32,183 bases of DNA from Acidovorax delafieldii (GTDB lineage: Bacteria; Pseudomonadota; Gammaproteobacteria; Burkholderiales; Burkholderiaceae_C), in NCBI GenBank assembly GCA_002377855.1, contig DFQQ01000022.1:1-32183 (forward strand). The letters run 5' to 3'. The first letter of the stretch is position 1; each line of letters starts with the position of its first letter. The translations under genes were made by a program, and so were the position numbers. Shown here piece after piece: positions 7,036 through 15,161 of the stretch. The notes below the pieces were generated by a model. The model was given only the letters and a program-made list of their open reading frames with translations. It did not search any database and was not told the origin of the DNA.

Positions 7036-8379
7036 TCAGACAACGCCTTGCGCCAGCATGGCGTCTGCCACCTTCACAAAGCCTGCCACGTTCGCGCCAT
7101 CAATGTAGCTCACGCTGCCGTCGGCCCGCTTGCCGTACTGCAGGCACGCGGTGTGGATGCCCTTCATGATCTGCAGCAGGCGCGCGTCCACTTCCTCGCG
7201 CGGCCACGACAGGCGGGCCGAGTTCTGGCTCATCTCCAGCCCCGATGTGGCCACGCCACCGGCGTTGCTGGCCTTGCCCGGTGCGTACAGCACGCCGGCG
7301 GCCTCGAACGCCTTGGCCGCTTCGATGGTCGAGGGCATGTTCGCGCCTTCGGCCACGCACAGCACGCCGTTCTGGATGAGGGTGGCCGCGTCTTTTTCGT
7401 CCAGCTCGTTCTGGGTGGCGCAGGGCAGGGCCACATCCACCTTCACATGCCATGGGCGCACGCCCGCTTCAAACTTCACGCCAGTGCGGGCGGCGTAGTC
7501 GCTCACGCGGCCGTAGTGGTGGTTCTTCACGTCCATCAGAATGGCCAGCTTTTCGGGTGTGAAGCCTTCTTCGTCAACGATGGTGCCGCTGGAGTCAGAG
7601 ACCGTGATCACCTTGGCGCCAAGCTGCATGGCTTTTTCAACCGCATACTGGGCCACGTTGCCTGAACCCGAGACGGAGACGCGCAGGCCGTCGAACGAGC
7701 GACCACGGGTCTTGAGCATTTCGTCGGCGAAGTACACCGTGCCGTAGCCCGTGGCTTCGGGGCGGATCAGCGAGCCACCAAACGACAGTCCCTTGCCGGT
7801 GAACACGCAGTCGGAGCGGTTGCTCAGCTTCTTGTACATGCCGGCCATGTAGCCCACCTCACGGCCACCCACGCCGATGTCGCCTGCTGGCACATCGGTG
7901 TCGGCGCCCACATGGCGGAACAGTTCCGAGACGAACGCCTGGCAAAAACGCATCACTTCACCGGGGCTCTTGCCCTTGGGGTCAAAGTCGGAGCCGCCCT
8001 TGCCGCCGCCCATGGGCAGCGTCGTCAGCGCGTTTTTGAAGGTCTGCTCAAACGCCAGAAACTTCAACACCGACAGATTCACCGAGGGGTGAAAGCGCAG
8101 GCCGCCCTTGTAAGGGCCGATGGCCATGCTGTGCTGGATGCGGTAGCCGCGGTTGACCTGCACGCTGCCATGGTCGTCCACCCACGAGACGCGAAACATC
8201 ACGATGCGCTCAGGCTCCACCAGACGCTCCAGCAGGCCATGCTCCGCATAGCGGGGATTTTTTTCGATGAAAGGCCACAGGCTTTCCATCACTTCCGTGA
8301 CAGCTTGAAGGAATTCGGGCTGGCCCGGGTTGCGAAGAGACACCTGAGAAAGGAAGCTGCCCACGGATTCGTATTTCAT
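7036..8379 (-). CDS. gdhA: NADP-type glutamate dehydrogenase
   Basis: Interconverts 2-oxoglutarate plus ammonium and glutamate, mainly for nitrogen assimilation, in the cytoplasm. It is nearly collinear with E. coli GdhA: starting at ATG 8379 the protein has 447 residues, the same length. Key segments are YKGGLRFHPSVN (90-101), the catalytic-lysine region LPMGGGKGGSDFDPKGKS (K127), VPAGDIGVGGREVGYMAG, the dinucleotide-binding VSGSGNVAQYA, and the C-terminal ANIAG-like GANVAGFVKVADAMLAQG. An in-frame TTG at 8403 would add eight residues but lacks a ribosome site. It is transcribed divergently from the phosphodiesterase gene and ends at a strong terminator (6973-6994). Confidence 0.98.
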   Translation of the reverse strand: MKYESVGSFLSQVSLRNPGQPEFLQAVTEVMESLWPFIEKNPRYAEHGLLERLVEPERIVMFRVSWVDDHGSVQVNRGYRIQHSMAIGPYKGGLRFHPSVNLSVLKFLAFEQTFKNALTTLPMGGGKGGSDFDPKGKSPGEVMRFCQAFVSELFRHVGADTDVPAGDIGVGGREVGYMAGMYKKLSNRSDCVFTGKGLSFGGSLIRPEATGYGTVYFADEMLKTRGRSFDGLRVSVSGSGNVAQYAVEKAMQLGAKVITVSDSSGTIVDEEGFTPEKLAILMDVKNHHYGRVSDYAARTGVKFEAGVRPWHVKVDVALPCATQNELDEKDAATLIQNGVLCVAEGANMPSTIEAAKAFEAAGVLYAPGKASNAGGVATSGLEMSQNSARLSWPREEVDARLLQIMKGIHTACLQYGKRADGSVSYIDGANVAGFVKVADAMLAQGVV

Positions 8380-8448
8380 GTCTGAAGAGGCTTTCTGCGT
8401 CAAAAAAAGCAGGCGATGCGCGCTGCGGCCCTAAATTATGTCAAACCG

Positions 8449-8477
8449 TCATAAGGTCATGCACCAAATTTGCACAA
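8449..8477 (-). promoter_or_regulatory. Possible sigma70 promoter of gdhA
   Basis: On the minus strand TTGTGC (8472-8477) and TTATGA (8449-8454) are separated by 17 nt, about 70 nt upstream of the gdhA start. The match to consensus is moderate. One arm of the inverted repeat GCACCAAA/TTTGGTGC falls in its spacer. Confidence 0.35.
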
Positions 8478-8516
8478 ACCCGAAGCATTGATGGCGTTTT
8501 TGCATGGTTTTGGTGC
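8461..8516. promoter_or_regulatory. Spaced inverted repeat in the gdhA / phosphodiesterase intergenic region
   Basis: GCACCAAA at 8461-8468 and its exact reverse complement TTTGGTGC at 8509-8516 lie 40 nt apart within the 269-nt divergent promoter region. Paired operator half-sites for a looping regulator are conceivable; an 8-nt match can also arise by chance. Confidence 0.3.
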
Positions 8517-8648
8517 TTGAATGCACCGTTGTGGGGTGTCGCGCGGTGCCCATGGGCAAGCGGGGTGTTGCACAGGATGCGTCACGGCGTTGTCACATCG
8601 CGCATCCACAGTTGTTCGGTTGACTTACATACAAGAGGAGAACCGGTA

Positions 8649-9821
8649 ATGCAAACATTTGGCTTTCGACCTGCCGCGCTGGGCTTGGCTGCGGCGCTGA
8701 CTTTGGCGGCTTGTGGTGGCAGCGACAGCACGCCCAGCTACCCCACGCTGAGCGGTGACACCCCTCTGGTGATCGGCCACCGTGGCGCCAGCGGCTACCT
8801 GCCCGACCACACGCTCGAGAGCTACAAGCGCGCGATCGAGATGGGGGCCGACTTCATCGAGCCCGACCTGGTGGCCACCAAGGACGGCGTGCTGGTTGCC
8901 CGCCACGAGCCCAACATCACCGGCACCACCGACGTCTCAAGCCGTGCTGAATTTGCTGGCCGCAAGACCAAGAAAAATGTGGACGGTGTGGAAGAAGAAG
9001 GCTGGTTTGTCTCGGACTTCACCCTGGCCGAGCTCAAGACCCTGCGTGCCGTGCAGCCCCTGTCGGACCGCGATCAGTCGTACAACGGCAAGTTCCAGAT
9101 CCCCACCTTCGAAGAAGTGCTCGATCTGGCCAAGAGCGAAGGCACCAAGGCCGGCCGCACCGTGGGCGTGTACCCCGAGACCAAGCACCCCACTTTCCAT
9201 GCCAAGCTGGGTCTGCCGCTCGAAGATCGCCTGCTCACAGTTCTGGGCAAGTACGGCTATACGTCCAAGTCCTCCCCCGTGATCGTGCAGTCGTTCGAGG
9301 TGTCCAACCTCAAGTACCTGCGCACCAAGACGCAAGTGCGCCTGGTGCAGCTGGTGGATGCGAACGACGTGAACGCCGATGGCAGCATGGACCTCACGGC
9401 TCCTTACGACAAGCCGTATGACTTTGCCGTGGCCGGTGATGCCCGCACCTTCGCCAGCCTGCTCACCCCCGCAGGTCTGAAGGAAATCAAGACCTATGCC
9501 GACGGCATTGGCCCCTGGAAGCCGTATCTGATTCCTTCCAAGCAAGTGGACGCCAACAAGGACGGCAAGCCCGACGACTTGAACGGCGACGGCAAGATCG
9601 ACGAGCGCGACCGCGTGATGATGCCCGCCACCTCGGTGGTAAAGGACGCCCACGCCGCAGGCCTCTTCGTGCACGCCTACACCTTCCGCAACGAAGCCAA
9701 GCGCCTGGCGTCCGACTTCAAGGGCGACCCCAAGGCCGAGTACAAGCTGTTCTTCAACCTGGGTGTGGACGGCGTGTTCAGCGACTTCACCGACACCGCC
9801 AAGGCCGCCCGCGACAACTGA
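8649..9821 (+). CDS. Glycerophosphodiester phosphodiesterase lipoprotein, GlpQ-like
   Basis: Hydrolyses glycerophosphodiesters to glycerol-3-phosphate and an alcohol, here as a probable periplasm-facing lipoprotein of 390 residues. The signal peptide ends in LTLAAC with lipidated C22. The GDPD barrel shows HRGASG (44-49, catalytic H44), the metal-binding pair in EPD (71-73), H86/E87 and the PETKHP motif (176-181). Residues 301-321 form an Asp- and Gly-rich insert (DANKDGKPDD, then LNGDGKIDERD) resembling EF-hand or dockerin calcium loops. The start at ATG 8649 follows AGAGGAG by 8 nt; an in-frame upstream start would precede the signal peptide without need. It diverges from gdhA and ends at the terminator at 9877-9898. 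Confidence 0.94.
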   Translation: MQTFGFRPAALGLAAALTLAACGGSDSTPSYPTLSGDTPLVIGHRGASGYLPDHTLESYKRAIEMGADFIEPDLVATKDGVLVARHEPNITGTTDVSSRAEFAGRKTKKNVDGVEEEGWFVSDFTLAELKTLRAVQPLSDRDQSYNGKFQIPTFEEVLDLAKSEGTKAGRTVGVYPETKHPTFHAKLGLPLEDRLLTVLGKYGYTSKSSPVIVQSFEVSNLKYLRTKTQVRLVQLVDANDVNADGSMDLTAPYDKPYDFAVAGDARTFASLLTPAGLKEIKTYADGIGPWKPYLIPSKQVDANKDGKPDDLNGDGKIDERDRVMMPATSVVKDAHAAGLFVHAYTFRNEAKRLASDFKGDPKAEYKLFFNLGVDGVFSDFTDTAKAARDN

Positions 9822-9876
9822 TCGCGGCGCCGGTACTTTGCAGCGCTGCACAGATGCAGCGCTGCCTATAAAAAAA

Positions 9877-9898
9877 GCCCGCAGCAGCGGGCTTTTTT
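9877..9898 (+). terminator. Bidirectional terminator between the phosphodiesterase gene and mutL
   Basis: GCCCGC (9877-9882) pairs with GCGGGC (9887-9892) around AGCA. It is preceded by seven A and followed by six T, so it can work on both strands. It lies between the convergent phosphodiesterase and mutL genes. Two copies of the palindrome GCAGCGCTGC (9840-9849, 9856-9865) sit just upstream. Confidence 0.92.
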
Positions 9899-9937
9899 CT
9901 GGGGGCTGTGAGGCTGGCTCCAAGGCTCGCGCGGGGC

Positions 9938-12007
9938 TCAGCGCCCGCGCAAAAACAGCCCGTCCAGTTCTTTCATCGTGAGCTGCCGCCAGGTGGGGCG
10001 CCCGTGGTTGCACTGGTCGCTGCGGTCGGTGGTTTCCATCTGCCGCAGCAGGGCGTTCATCTCGTCCAGCGTGAGCCTGCGGTTGGCGCGCACCGCGCCA
10101 TGGCAGGCCATGGTGCCCAGGATTTCGTTGCGGGCGCGTTGCACCACGGTGGTGGCGTCGTGCGCGGCCAGCTCCGCCAGCACGCTGCGGGCCAGTTCCA
10201 CGGGGTTGCCCTGTGCCAGGGTGGTGGGCACGGCGCGCACGGCCAGTGTTTTGGGCGAGAAGGGCACCACCTCCATGCCCAGCAGGGCCAGCACTTCGGC
10301 CGATTCTTCGGCCGTGGCCACTTCTTGCGGCGTGGCGGCAAAGGTGGCGGGGATCAGCAGCGGCTGGCTGGCAACGCGCGCTCCGCTGTCCACCTGCGAC
10401 TTCAGGCGTTCGTACACGATGCGTTCGTGCGCGGCGTGCATATCGACAATGACCATGCCCTGGGCGTTTTCGGCCAGGATGTAGACGCCGTGCAGTTGCG
10501 CCACGGCGCGGCCCAGGGGCCAGGCGGATGCGTTGTCACCCCGCTGCTCGGGCCACACCATGGTTTCGGTGCCCAGGGCATCGGCCATTGCACTGTTCGC
10601 TGCGTTGGAGGCCGGGGCCACCGTTGCTGTGGTGGCGCTGTGGTTTGTAGCCTCGCCGGGCTGCCCTGCAGCAGGCTGTGCAGAGGGTGCCCAGAGGCCG
10701 CCAAGCACAGCGTTGGGTGGGACGTCTGGCGCTGTAGGAGGGGTTTCGCGCGGCGCCCACAGGGCCTGCAGGTCTTGCACGCGGTGGCCGCGTTCTTCAA
10801 ATTTGATAGCTGCTTGCGCTTGCCAGCCGGGCGCTGGAGGCCTTTTTTGCTCTAAATCTGTGGTGCCGCCCGTTGGGGCTGTGCCTTCGCCAGCGGTTTG
10901 CGCGGCATTGGTGGCCGCCAGGGCTGCGGCGCGGGGCGCAGCCAGCGCATTCTCTACCGCATGGCGCACGGCCTGGTGCACTTCGCGGCTGTCGCGAAAG
11001 CGCACCTCGATCTTGGTGGGGTGCACGTTCACGTCCACGCGGGCCGGGTCAATCTCGACATACAGCGCGTAGATGGGCTGCTTGGGGCCGTGCAGCACGT
11101 CTTCGTAGGCACTGCGGGCCGCGTGCGTCAGCACCTTGTCGCGCACGAAGCGGCCATTGACGTAGCAGTACTGGTGGTCGGGCCGCGAGCGGGCAGCGTC
11201 AGGCAGGCCTGCGCGGCCCGTGACGGTGACAGGCCCCACGCGGTGCTGCACGGTGACGGACTGCTCTACAAAGTCTTCGCCCAGCACGTCCGACAGGCGG
11301 CGGGCCAGGGCGTCTTGCGGGTTGCCCTCGCCGGGCACAAAGGTGGCGCGCCACTGCTCCACCAGCTTGCCCTCGTGCCAGATGGCAAAGCCCACGTCCG
11401 GCCGCGCCAAAGCGTGGCGGCGCACCGATTCAATGCAGTGCGCGAGCTCGGTGGCATCGGTCTTCAGGAATTTGCGGCGTGCGGGGGTGGAGAAGAACAG
11501 CTCTTTGACCTCGATGGTCGTGCCCTGGCTGCGGGCGGCGGGGCGCAACTCGCCGCTGCGCGCATCCAGCAAAAAGGCGCTGGCCTGGGTGGGTGGGCGC
11601 GAGAGCAAGGCCATCTCCGACACCGAGCTGATGGCTGCCAGCGCCTCGCCCCGAAAGCCCATGGTGGCCACGGTTTCCAGGTCGTGCAGGTTGGTGATCT
11701 TGCTGGTGGCGTGGCGGCGCAGCGCCACGGGCAGCTCTTCGGGCGGAATGCCCAGGCCGTCGTCTTCCACCGCAATCAGGCGCACGCCACCGGCCAGCAG
11801 CCGCACGGTGATGTGCGTGGCCCCGGCGTCCAGGGCGTTGTCCACCAGCTCGCGCACCACGGATGCAGGGCGCTCGACCACCTCACCGGCCGCGATCTGG
11901 CTGATGAGCTCGTCGGGCAGGTCGCGGATGGGCCGGCGCGCGGCCAGGGTGGTGTCGGTAGATGCGGTGTTGAGGTTCACCTGTTTGATTTTAGGCGCGC
12001 GGGCCAT
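9938..12007 (-). CDS. mutL: DNA mismatch repair protein MutL, endonuclease type
   Basis: A 689-residue mismatch-repair ATPase that links MutS to strand removal. The N-terminal GHKL ATPase carries E53/N57 (RELVDNALDAGA), D82 in EDDGLGIP (81-88), TSKI and GFRGEAL (118-123). The C-terminal domain keeps the nicking-site set: D522-x-HA-xx-E528-xxxx-E533, MACH (633-636), CNHGRP (666-671) and FLR (685-687). The usual DQHA reads DMHA. This agrees with lineages lacking MutH, where MutL cuts the strand itself. The linker (about 345-500) is long and Ala/Pro-rich, and residues about 384-404 are encoded by a dispersed-repeat copy. ATG 12007 is preferred; an ATG at 12070 would add 21 unlike residues. It diverges from the DedA gene. 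Confidence 0.97.
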   Translation of the reverse strand: MARAPKIKQVNLNTASTDTTLAARRPIRDLPDELISQIAAGEVVERPASVVRELVDNALDAGATHITVRLLAGGVRLIAVEDDGLGIPPEELPVALRRHATSKITNLHDLETVATMGFRGEALAAISSVSEMALLSRPPTQASAFLLDARSGELRPAARSQGTTIEVKELFFSTPARRKFLKTDATELAHCIESVRRHALARPDVGFAIWHEGKLVEQWRATFVPGEGNPQDALARRLSDVLGEDFVEQSVTVQHRVGPVTVTGRAGLPDAARSRPDHQYCYVNGRFVRDKVLTHAARSAYEDVLHGPKQPIYALYVEIDPARVDVNVHPTKIEVRFRDSREVHQAVRHAVENALAAPRAAALAATNAAQTAGEGTAPTGGTTDLEQKRPPAPGWQAQAAIKFEERGHRVQDLQALWAPRETPPTAPDVPPNAVLGGLWAPSAQPAAGQPGEATNHSATTATVAPASNAANSAMADALGTETMVWPEQRGDNASAWPLGRAVAQLHGVYILAENAQGMVIVDMHAAHERIVYERLKSQVDSGARVASQPLLIPATFAATPQEVATAEESAEVLALLGMEVVPFSPKTLAVRAVPTTLAQGNPVELARSVLAELAAHDATTVVQRARNEILGTMACHGAVRANRRLTLDEMNALLRQMETTDRSDQCNHGRPTWRQLTMKELDGLFLRGR
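10807..10842 (+). repeat. Dispersed 35-nt-core repeat, copy B (inside mutL)
   Basis: The core reads TAGCT, 4 nt, GCGCTT, 6 nt, CGGGCGC, 5 nt, GCC (36 nt). It is bordered by AAATTTGA on the left and a six-T run with GCTCTAAATC on the right; the whole unit is about 10799-10858. It lies antisense to mutL and is read through in frame as linker residues of about 384-404. Confidence 0.85.
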
Positions 12008-12111
12008 GGGGGCTTGGCGGCAGGGGCATGGTGATAATGCGGCCCAGTTTTGCCCGCGCGAGAGCGCCAACCCGCGCTGCCCAGGCCGCGCATCGCTTTC
12101 AAGGCTCGCCC

Positions 12112-12762
12112 ATGGAAATAGTGACCTTTCTGATCGACTTCATCTTGCACGTGGACAAGTACCTCGAAGCCTTTGTGCAGACCTACGGGATGTGGGTGTA
12201 TGCCCTGCTGTTTGCCATTGTCTTTGTGGAAACGGGGCTGGTGGTCATGCCCTTTTTGCCGGGGGATTCGCTGCTGTTCATCGTCGGCGCGCTGTGCGGC
12301 GCGGGGATGATGAGCTTTCCTATCGCTTGCGCGGTGCTCATCGTGGCAGCCATTTTGGGCGACCAGTGCAACTACTCCATCGGGCGCTACTTTGGGCCCA
12401 AGGTGTTCCAGTGGGAGGATTCGCGCTGGTTCAACCGCAAGGCGTTTGACCAGGCGCATGCGTTCTACGAGCGCTACGGCGGCATCACCATCGTGCTGGC
12501 CCGTTTTATGCCGTTCATCCGCACTTTCGCGCCATTTGTGGCTGGCGTGGCCGAAATGAACCGCGCCAAGTTCACTGCATTCAACGTAGGCGGAGCCCTG
12601 CTGTGGGTGCTGGGCATTGCCACCGCTGGCTACTTCTTCGGAAATTTTGCCTGGGTCAAGGAAAACCTCGACAAGATCATCTGGGCACTTATCATCGTGC
12701 CGGGCCTCATCGCGGTGTTTGGCGCCTGGCGCGCAGGCCGCCCTGCAAAAATAGCCGCGTAG
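12112..12762 (+). CDS. DedA family inner-membrane protein
   Basis: A 216-residue polytopic protein of the DedA/SNARE-associated (VTT) family. Members act in the inner membrane as lipid-carrier transporters or scramblases and support proton-motive force and envelope integrity. Visible family features are the reentrant FVETGLVVMPFLPGDSLLF (about 41-59), a GDQCNYSIGRYFG segment, and the highly conserved ARFMPFIRTFAPFVAG (about 132-147). Two C-terminal helices follow. ATG 12112 was chosen at the start of the amphipathic N-terminus; an in-frame start at 12028 lacks family similarity. It diverges from mutL across 104 nt, which must hold both promoters. Confidence 0.95.
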   Translation: MEIVTFLIDFILHVDKYLEAFVQTYGMWVYALLFAIVFVETGLVVMPFLPGDSLLFIVGALCGAGMMSFPIACAVLIVAAILGDQCNYSIGRYFGPKVFQWEDSRWFNRKAFDQAHAFYERYGGITIVLARFMPFIRTFAPFVAGVAEMNRAKFTAFNVGGALLWVLGIATAGYFFGNFAWVKENLDKIIWALIIVPGLIAVFGAWRAGRPAKIAA

Positions 12763-12777
12763 GCGGCTGTTTGATTC
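12753..12777 (+). terminator. Weak terminator overlapping the DedA stop codon
   Basis: AGCCGC (12753-12758) pairs with GCGGCT (12763-12768) around GTAG, whose TAG is the DedA stop codon. GTTTGATT follows. The U-tract is interrupted, so strength is doubtful. Confidence 0.45.
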
Positions 12778-12825
12778 TGGGGGGCAGGCACGCCCAGCGG
12801 CGGTGCCAAGCCCCGGGTGCGCGGC

Positions 12826-13068
12826 TTAGCGCCTGCGTTCCTTGCGTTGGTCGCGGTCTTCACCCACCTCATGGCCGATGAGCGCGCCAGCGGCCGCACC
12901 CCCTACCGTACCCAGGGTGCCGCCAAAAATGGCATTACCGGCCAAGCCCCCTGCAGCAGCCCCCACCCCGGTGCCAATTTGTGCATTGGTCGGATTGGAC
13001 GCACAGCCGCCCATGGCCAGGGCAGCAATCAGGGCGCCAGCCCCGAAAAAGTGACGTGTTTGCAACAT
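12826..13068 (-). CDS. Glycine-zipper 2TM lipoprotein, SlyB/Rcp-like
   Basis: An 80-residue outer-membrane-type lipoprotein. The signal peptide (1-21) ends in a lipobox with C22 (LAMGG|C). Two glycine-zipper stretches follow, GVGAAAGGLAGNAIFGG (34-50) and GTVGGAAAGALIG (53-65), then a basic tail DRDQRKERRR. Small proteins of this type are abundant envelope components that may stabilise the outer membrane; no enzymatic role is expected. AAAGGAA precedes ATG 13068 at good spacing. The gene is convergent with DedA and divergent from the chemoreceptor. The family call is firm, the specific role unknown. Confidence 0.85.
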   Translation of the reverse strand: MLQTRHFFGAGALIAALAMGGCASNPTNAQIGTGVGAAAGGLAGNAIFGGTLGTVGGAAAGALIGHEVGEDRDQRKERRR

Positions 13069-13370
13069 GGTGTGTTCCTTTCGCTAGTGGATGTGGGCTC
13101 CAGCCTGGCGCCGTGCACCCAGCGTTGTTACCCATGGCTTCACTGTGATGCGCGTGGCGGCATTGCGCTGTCGTCCCCCCCCTTGATGCCCTGTAGGACT
13201 TTGGGCCACAGCCCGCGCAGCGCAAGCTTGCCAGTGCCCAGCCAGAGGTTCATCATCGAACTGGATACTGCAAGAAAGCAGAAAAACGAGGGGTGCAAGT
13301 GCCGAGTGCGCACACGACGAGGCGCGCGAGGTGCAGTGGCACTCCTCCCATAACGAAGGGAAGATTCCAC
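13069..13370. other. 302-nt divergent intergenic region, no gene seen
   Basis: This separates the glycine-zipper lipoprotein gene from the chemoreceptor gene and must carry both promoters. Small open frames cross it but none has a ribosome site or recognisable protein. I found no convincing sigma70 pair and no sigma28 flagellar promoter. A CCCCCCC tract occurs near 13173. Confidence 0.5.
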
Positions 13371-14945
13371 ATGAACGACAACACATCTCATCCGGCCCAA
13401 GGGCTCAATCGCCTGACCATTGCCCAGCAGATCAGCCTGATCGCTGGCGTGGCCGTGCTGGCGCTGGTCGTCATCCTGGCACTCAGCCTGGTGCGGGTGC
13501 AGCAATTGGGGACCACGGTAGAAGAATTAGGCAACGAGCAGGTGGAGCGCCTGCAGCTGGCGCTGCGATGGCGCAGCAACATTGCGGTCAACGCCACGCG
13601 GGTGCTGTCGGTCACGCAGACCGAAGGGGAGGATCTGCAGGCCTACTTCAAGGATGTGATGGCCAGCACGACCGCTGACACGACCAAGGTGCAGCAGCGC
13701 TACACAGAGCTGGAAAAAAGCCCTGGCGGGCTGCGCATTCAGGAAGAGCTCGCCACCGTGCGCAAGTCGTACCTGGAGACGCGCGACAAGGCGCTGGCGT
13801 TGAAGAAGGCCGGCGACGAGGCGCAGGCCAAGGCCTTTGCCTTGAAGGAGTTTGCGCCAGTGGTGGACCGCTACAACGGCGTTGCGGACAAGATGGTGGC
13901 CTACCAGATCGAGCGCTCGGAAGCCCAGGCGTCCGAAGCCAGCGCGCTCATCCGTTCGTACCGCTTGGCCGTGCTGACGGCGGGGCTCGCGGGGTTGGCG
14001 CTGCTGGTGGTCCTGTCGGTGGTGCTGGTGGCGCGCATTCGCCAGTCGCTCAGCGAAGTCAGCAGCGTGGCGCGCCGCATCGGTGAGGGCGACTTGTCCC
14101 GCCCCGTGCAGGTGCGAGGGCGCGGCGAGGTGGCCGAGATGATGCTGGCCATGCAGCAGATGCAGGCTTCGCTCGTGCGCATCGTGGGTGAAGTGCGCCT
14201 CAGCAGCGACAGCATTGCCACCGGCTCCAGCGAAATCGCCACCGGCAACGCCGACCTGAGCCAGCGCACCGAAGAACAGGCCAGCAACCTGGAAGAAACC
14301 GCCGCGTCGATGGAGCAACTGACCAGCACGGTCAAGAACAATGCCGACACGGCGCGCAAGGCGGCGACGCTGGCGGGTGACGCGTCGCGCGCTGCGGTGC
14401 AGGGCGGCGATGTGGTGGGGCAGGTGGTGAGCACCATGGAGGACATCTCGGCCGCGTCGCGCAAGATCACAGACATCATTGCAGTGATCGACGGCATTGC
14501 CTTCCAGACCAACATCCTGGCGCTGAACGCTGCCGTGGAAGCCGCCCGGGCGGGCGAGCAGGGCCGGGGTTTTGCCGTGGTGGCCAGCGAAGTGCGCAGC
14601 CTGGCCCAGCGCTCGGCAGATGCCGCCCGCGAGATCAAAACCCTGATCGGCGCCAGCGTCGAGAAAGTGGAAAACGGTACCCTGCTGGTGAGCGAGGCCG
14701 GGCGCAGCATGCAAGGCATCGTGGCCCAGGTGCAGCGCGTGAGCGACCTGATCGGCGAAATCTCCAGCGCCACCAGCGAGCAGACGACGGGCATTAGCCA
14801 GGTGGGCGAGGCCGTGACCCAGCTGGACCAGGTGACCCAGCAAAACGCAGCACTGGTGGAGCAAAGCGCCGCCGCTGCCGACAGCCTGCGCCACCAAGCG
14901 GCCAAGCTGGCCGAGGTGGTGAGCGTTTTCCGCTTGGCGTCCTAG
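13371..14945 (+). CDS. Methyl-accepting chemotaxis protein
   Basis: A 524-residue transmembrane chemoreceptor. TM1 spans about 19-41, an all-helical periplasmic four-helix-bundle (Tar/4HB type) sensor about 42-198, and TM2 about 203-226. A HAMP region follows (with RRIGEGDLSRPVQVRGRGEV) and then a long signalling coiled coil. The conserved hairpin tip (IAFQTNILALNAAVEAARAG) is present, with flanking methylation helices including EEQASNLEETAASMEQL. There is no C-terminal NWETF-like pentapeptide, so adaptation enzymes probably act through other receptors. The ligand is unknown. ATG 13371 follows GAAGGGAAG; upstream in-frame codons encode no plausible N-terminus. It is monocistronic, facing amiC. 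Confidence 0.96.
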   Translation: MNDNTSHPAQGLNRLTIAQQISLIAGVAVLALVVILALSLVRVQQLGTTVEELGNEQVERLQLALRWRSNIAVNATRVLSVTQTEGEDLQAYFKDVMASTTADTTKVQQRYTELEKSPGGLRIQEELATVRKSYLETRDKALALKKAGDEAQAKAFALKEFAPVVDRYNGVADKMVAYQIERSEAQASEASALIRSYRLAVLTAGLAGLALLVVLSVVLVARIRQSLSEVSSVARRIGEGDLSRPVQVRGRGEVAEMMLAMQQMQASLVRIVGEVRLSSDSIATGSSEIATGNADLSQRTEEQASNLEETAASMEQLTSTVKNNADTARKAATLAGDASRAAVQGGDVVGQVVSTMEDISAASRKITDIIAVIDGIAFQTNILALNAAVEAARAGEQGRGFAVVASEVRSLAQRSADAAREIKTLIGASVEKVENGTLLVSEAGRSMQGIVAQVQRVSDLIGEISSATSEQTTGISQVGEAVTQLDQVTQQNAALVEQSAAAADSLRHQAAKLAEVVSVFRLAS

Positions 14946-15019
14946 GGGCCTTCTGCACGAATCACCGCGCCGTGTGCATCGGCGGTGTCTCGGGCGGTCT
15001 GCTGCGCTCCAAATGCTCG

Positions 15020-15045
15020 CACTGGCTGCGGCCAGTGCTGCGTTT
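15020..15045 (+). terminator. Possible chemoreceptor terminator
   Basis: GCACTGGC (15020-15027) pairs perfectly with GCCAGTGC (15032-15039) around a TGCG loop and is followed by TGCGTTTTC. It lies about 75 nt after the chemoreceptor stop, in the gap before the convergent amiC. The T-tract is short. The rest of 14946-15161 shows no gene. Confidence 0.45.
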
Positions 15046-15161
15046 TCAACGTGGCAGTCCATGCCAAGCCGCAGCGCAGCCTTTCTGCCCGATCCGCTAA
15101 CGCTTGCTGGCCAGCCGCGCACGAATGGGCTTTTGATCAGTCCATTGCACGGGTTCTCCGA

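Noticed and set aside
5664..7169. Long + strand open frame (about 500 codons) over pilU
   Set aside because: It is the antisense shadow of pilU and its downstream gap. The product is His/Gln/Arg-rich with no family features, which is typical of high-GC antisense frames.
10898..12034. Long + strand open frame over mutL
   Set aside because: Antisense to the conserved mutL ATPase region; no recognisable domain.
12750..12777. AATAGCCGC...GGCGGCTGTTTGATT after DedA as a sixth dispersed-repeat copy
   Set aside because: The borders look similar but the GCGCTT/AAGCGC arms and spacing are missing. Better explained as a small terminator hairpin.
13527..15122. Long minus-strand open frame (about 530 codons) over the chemoreceptor gene
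   Set aside because: It is antisense to a clear MCP gene. The translation is His/Arg/Gly-rich low complexity, and there is no ribosome site.
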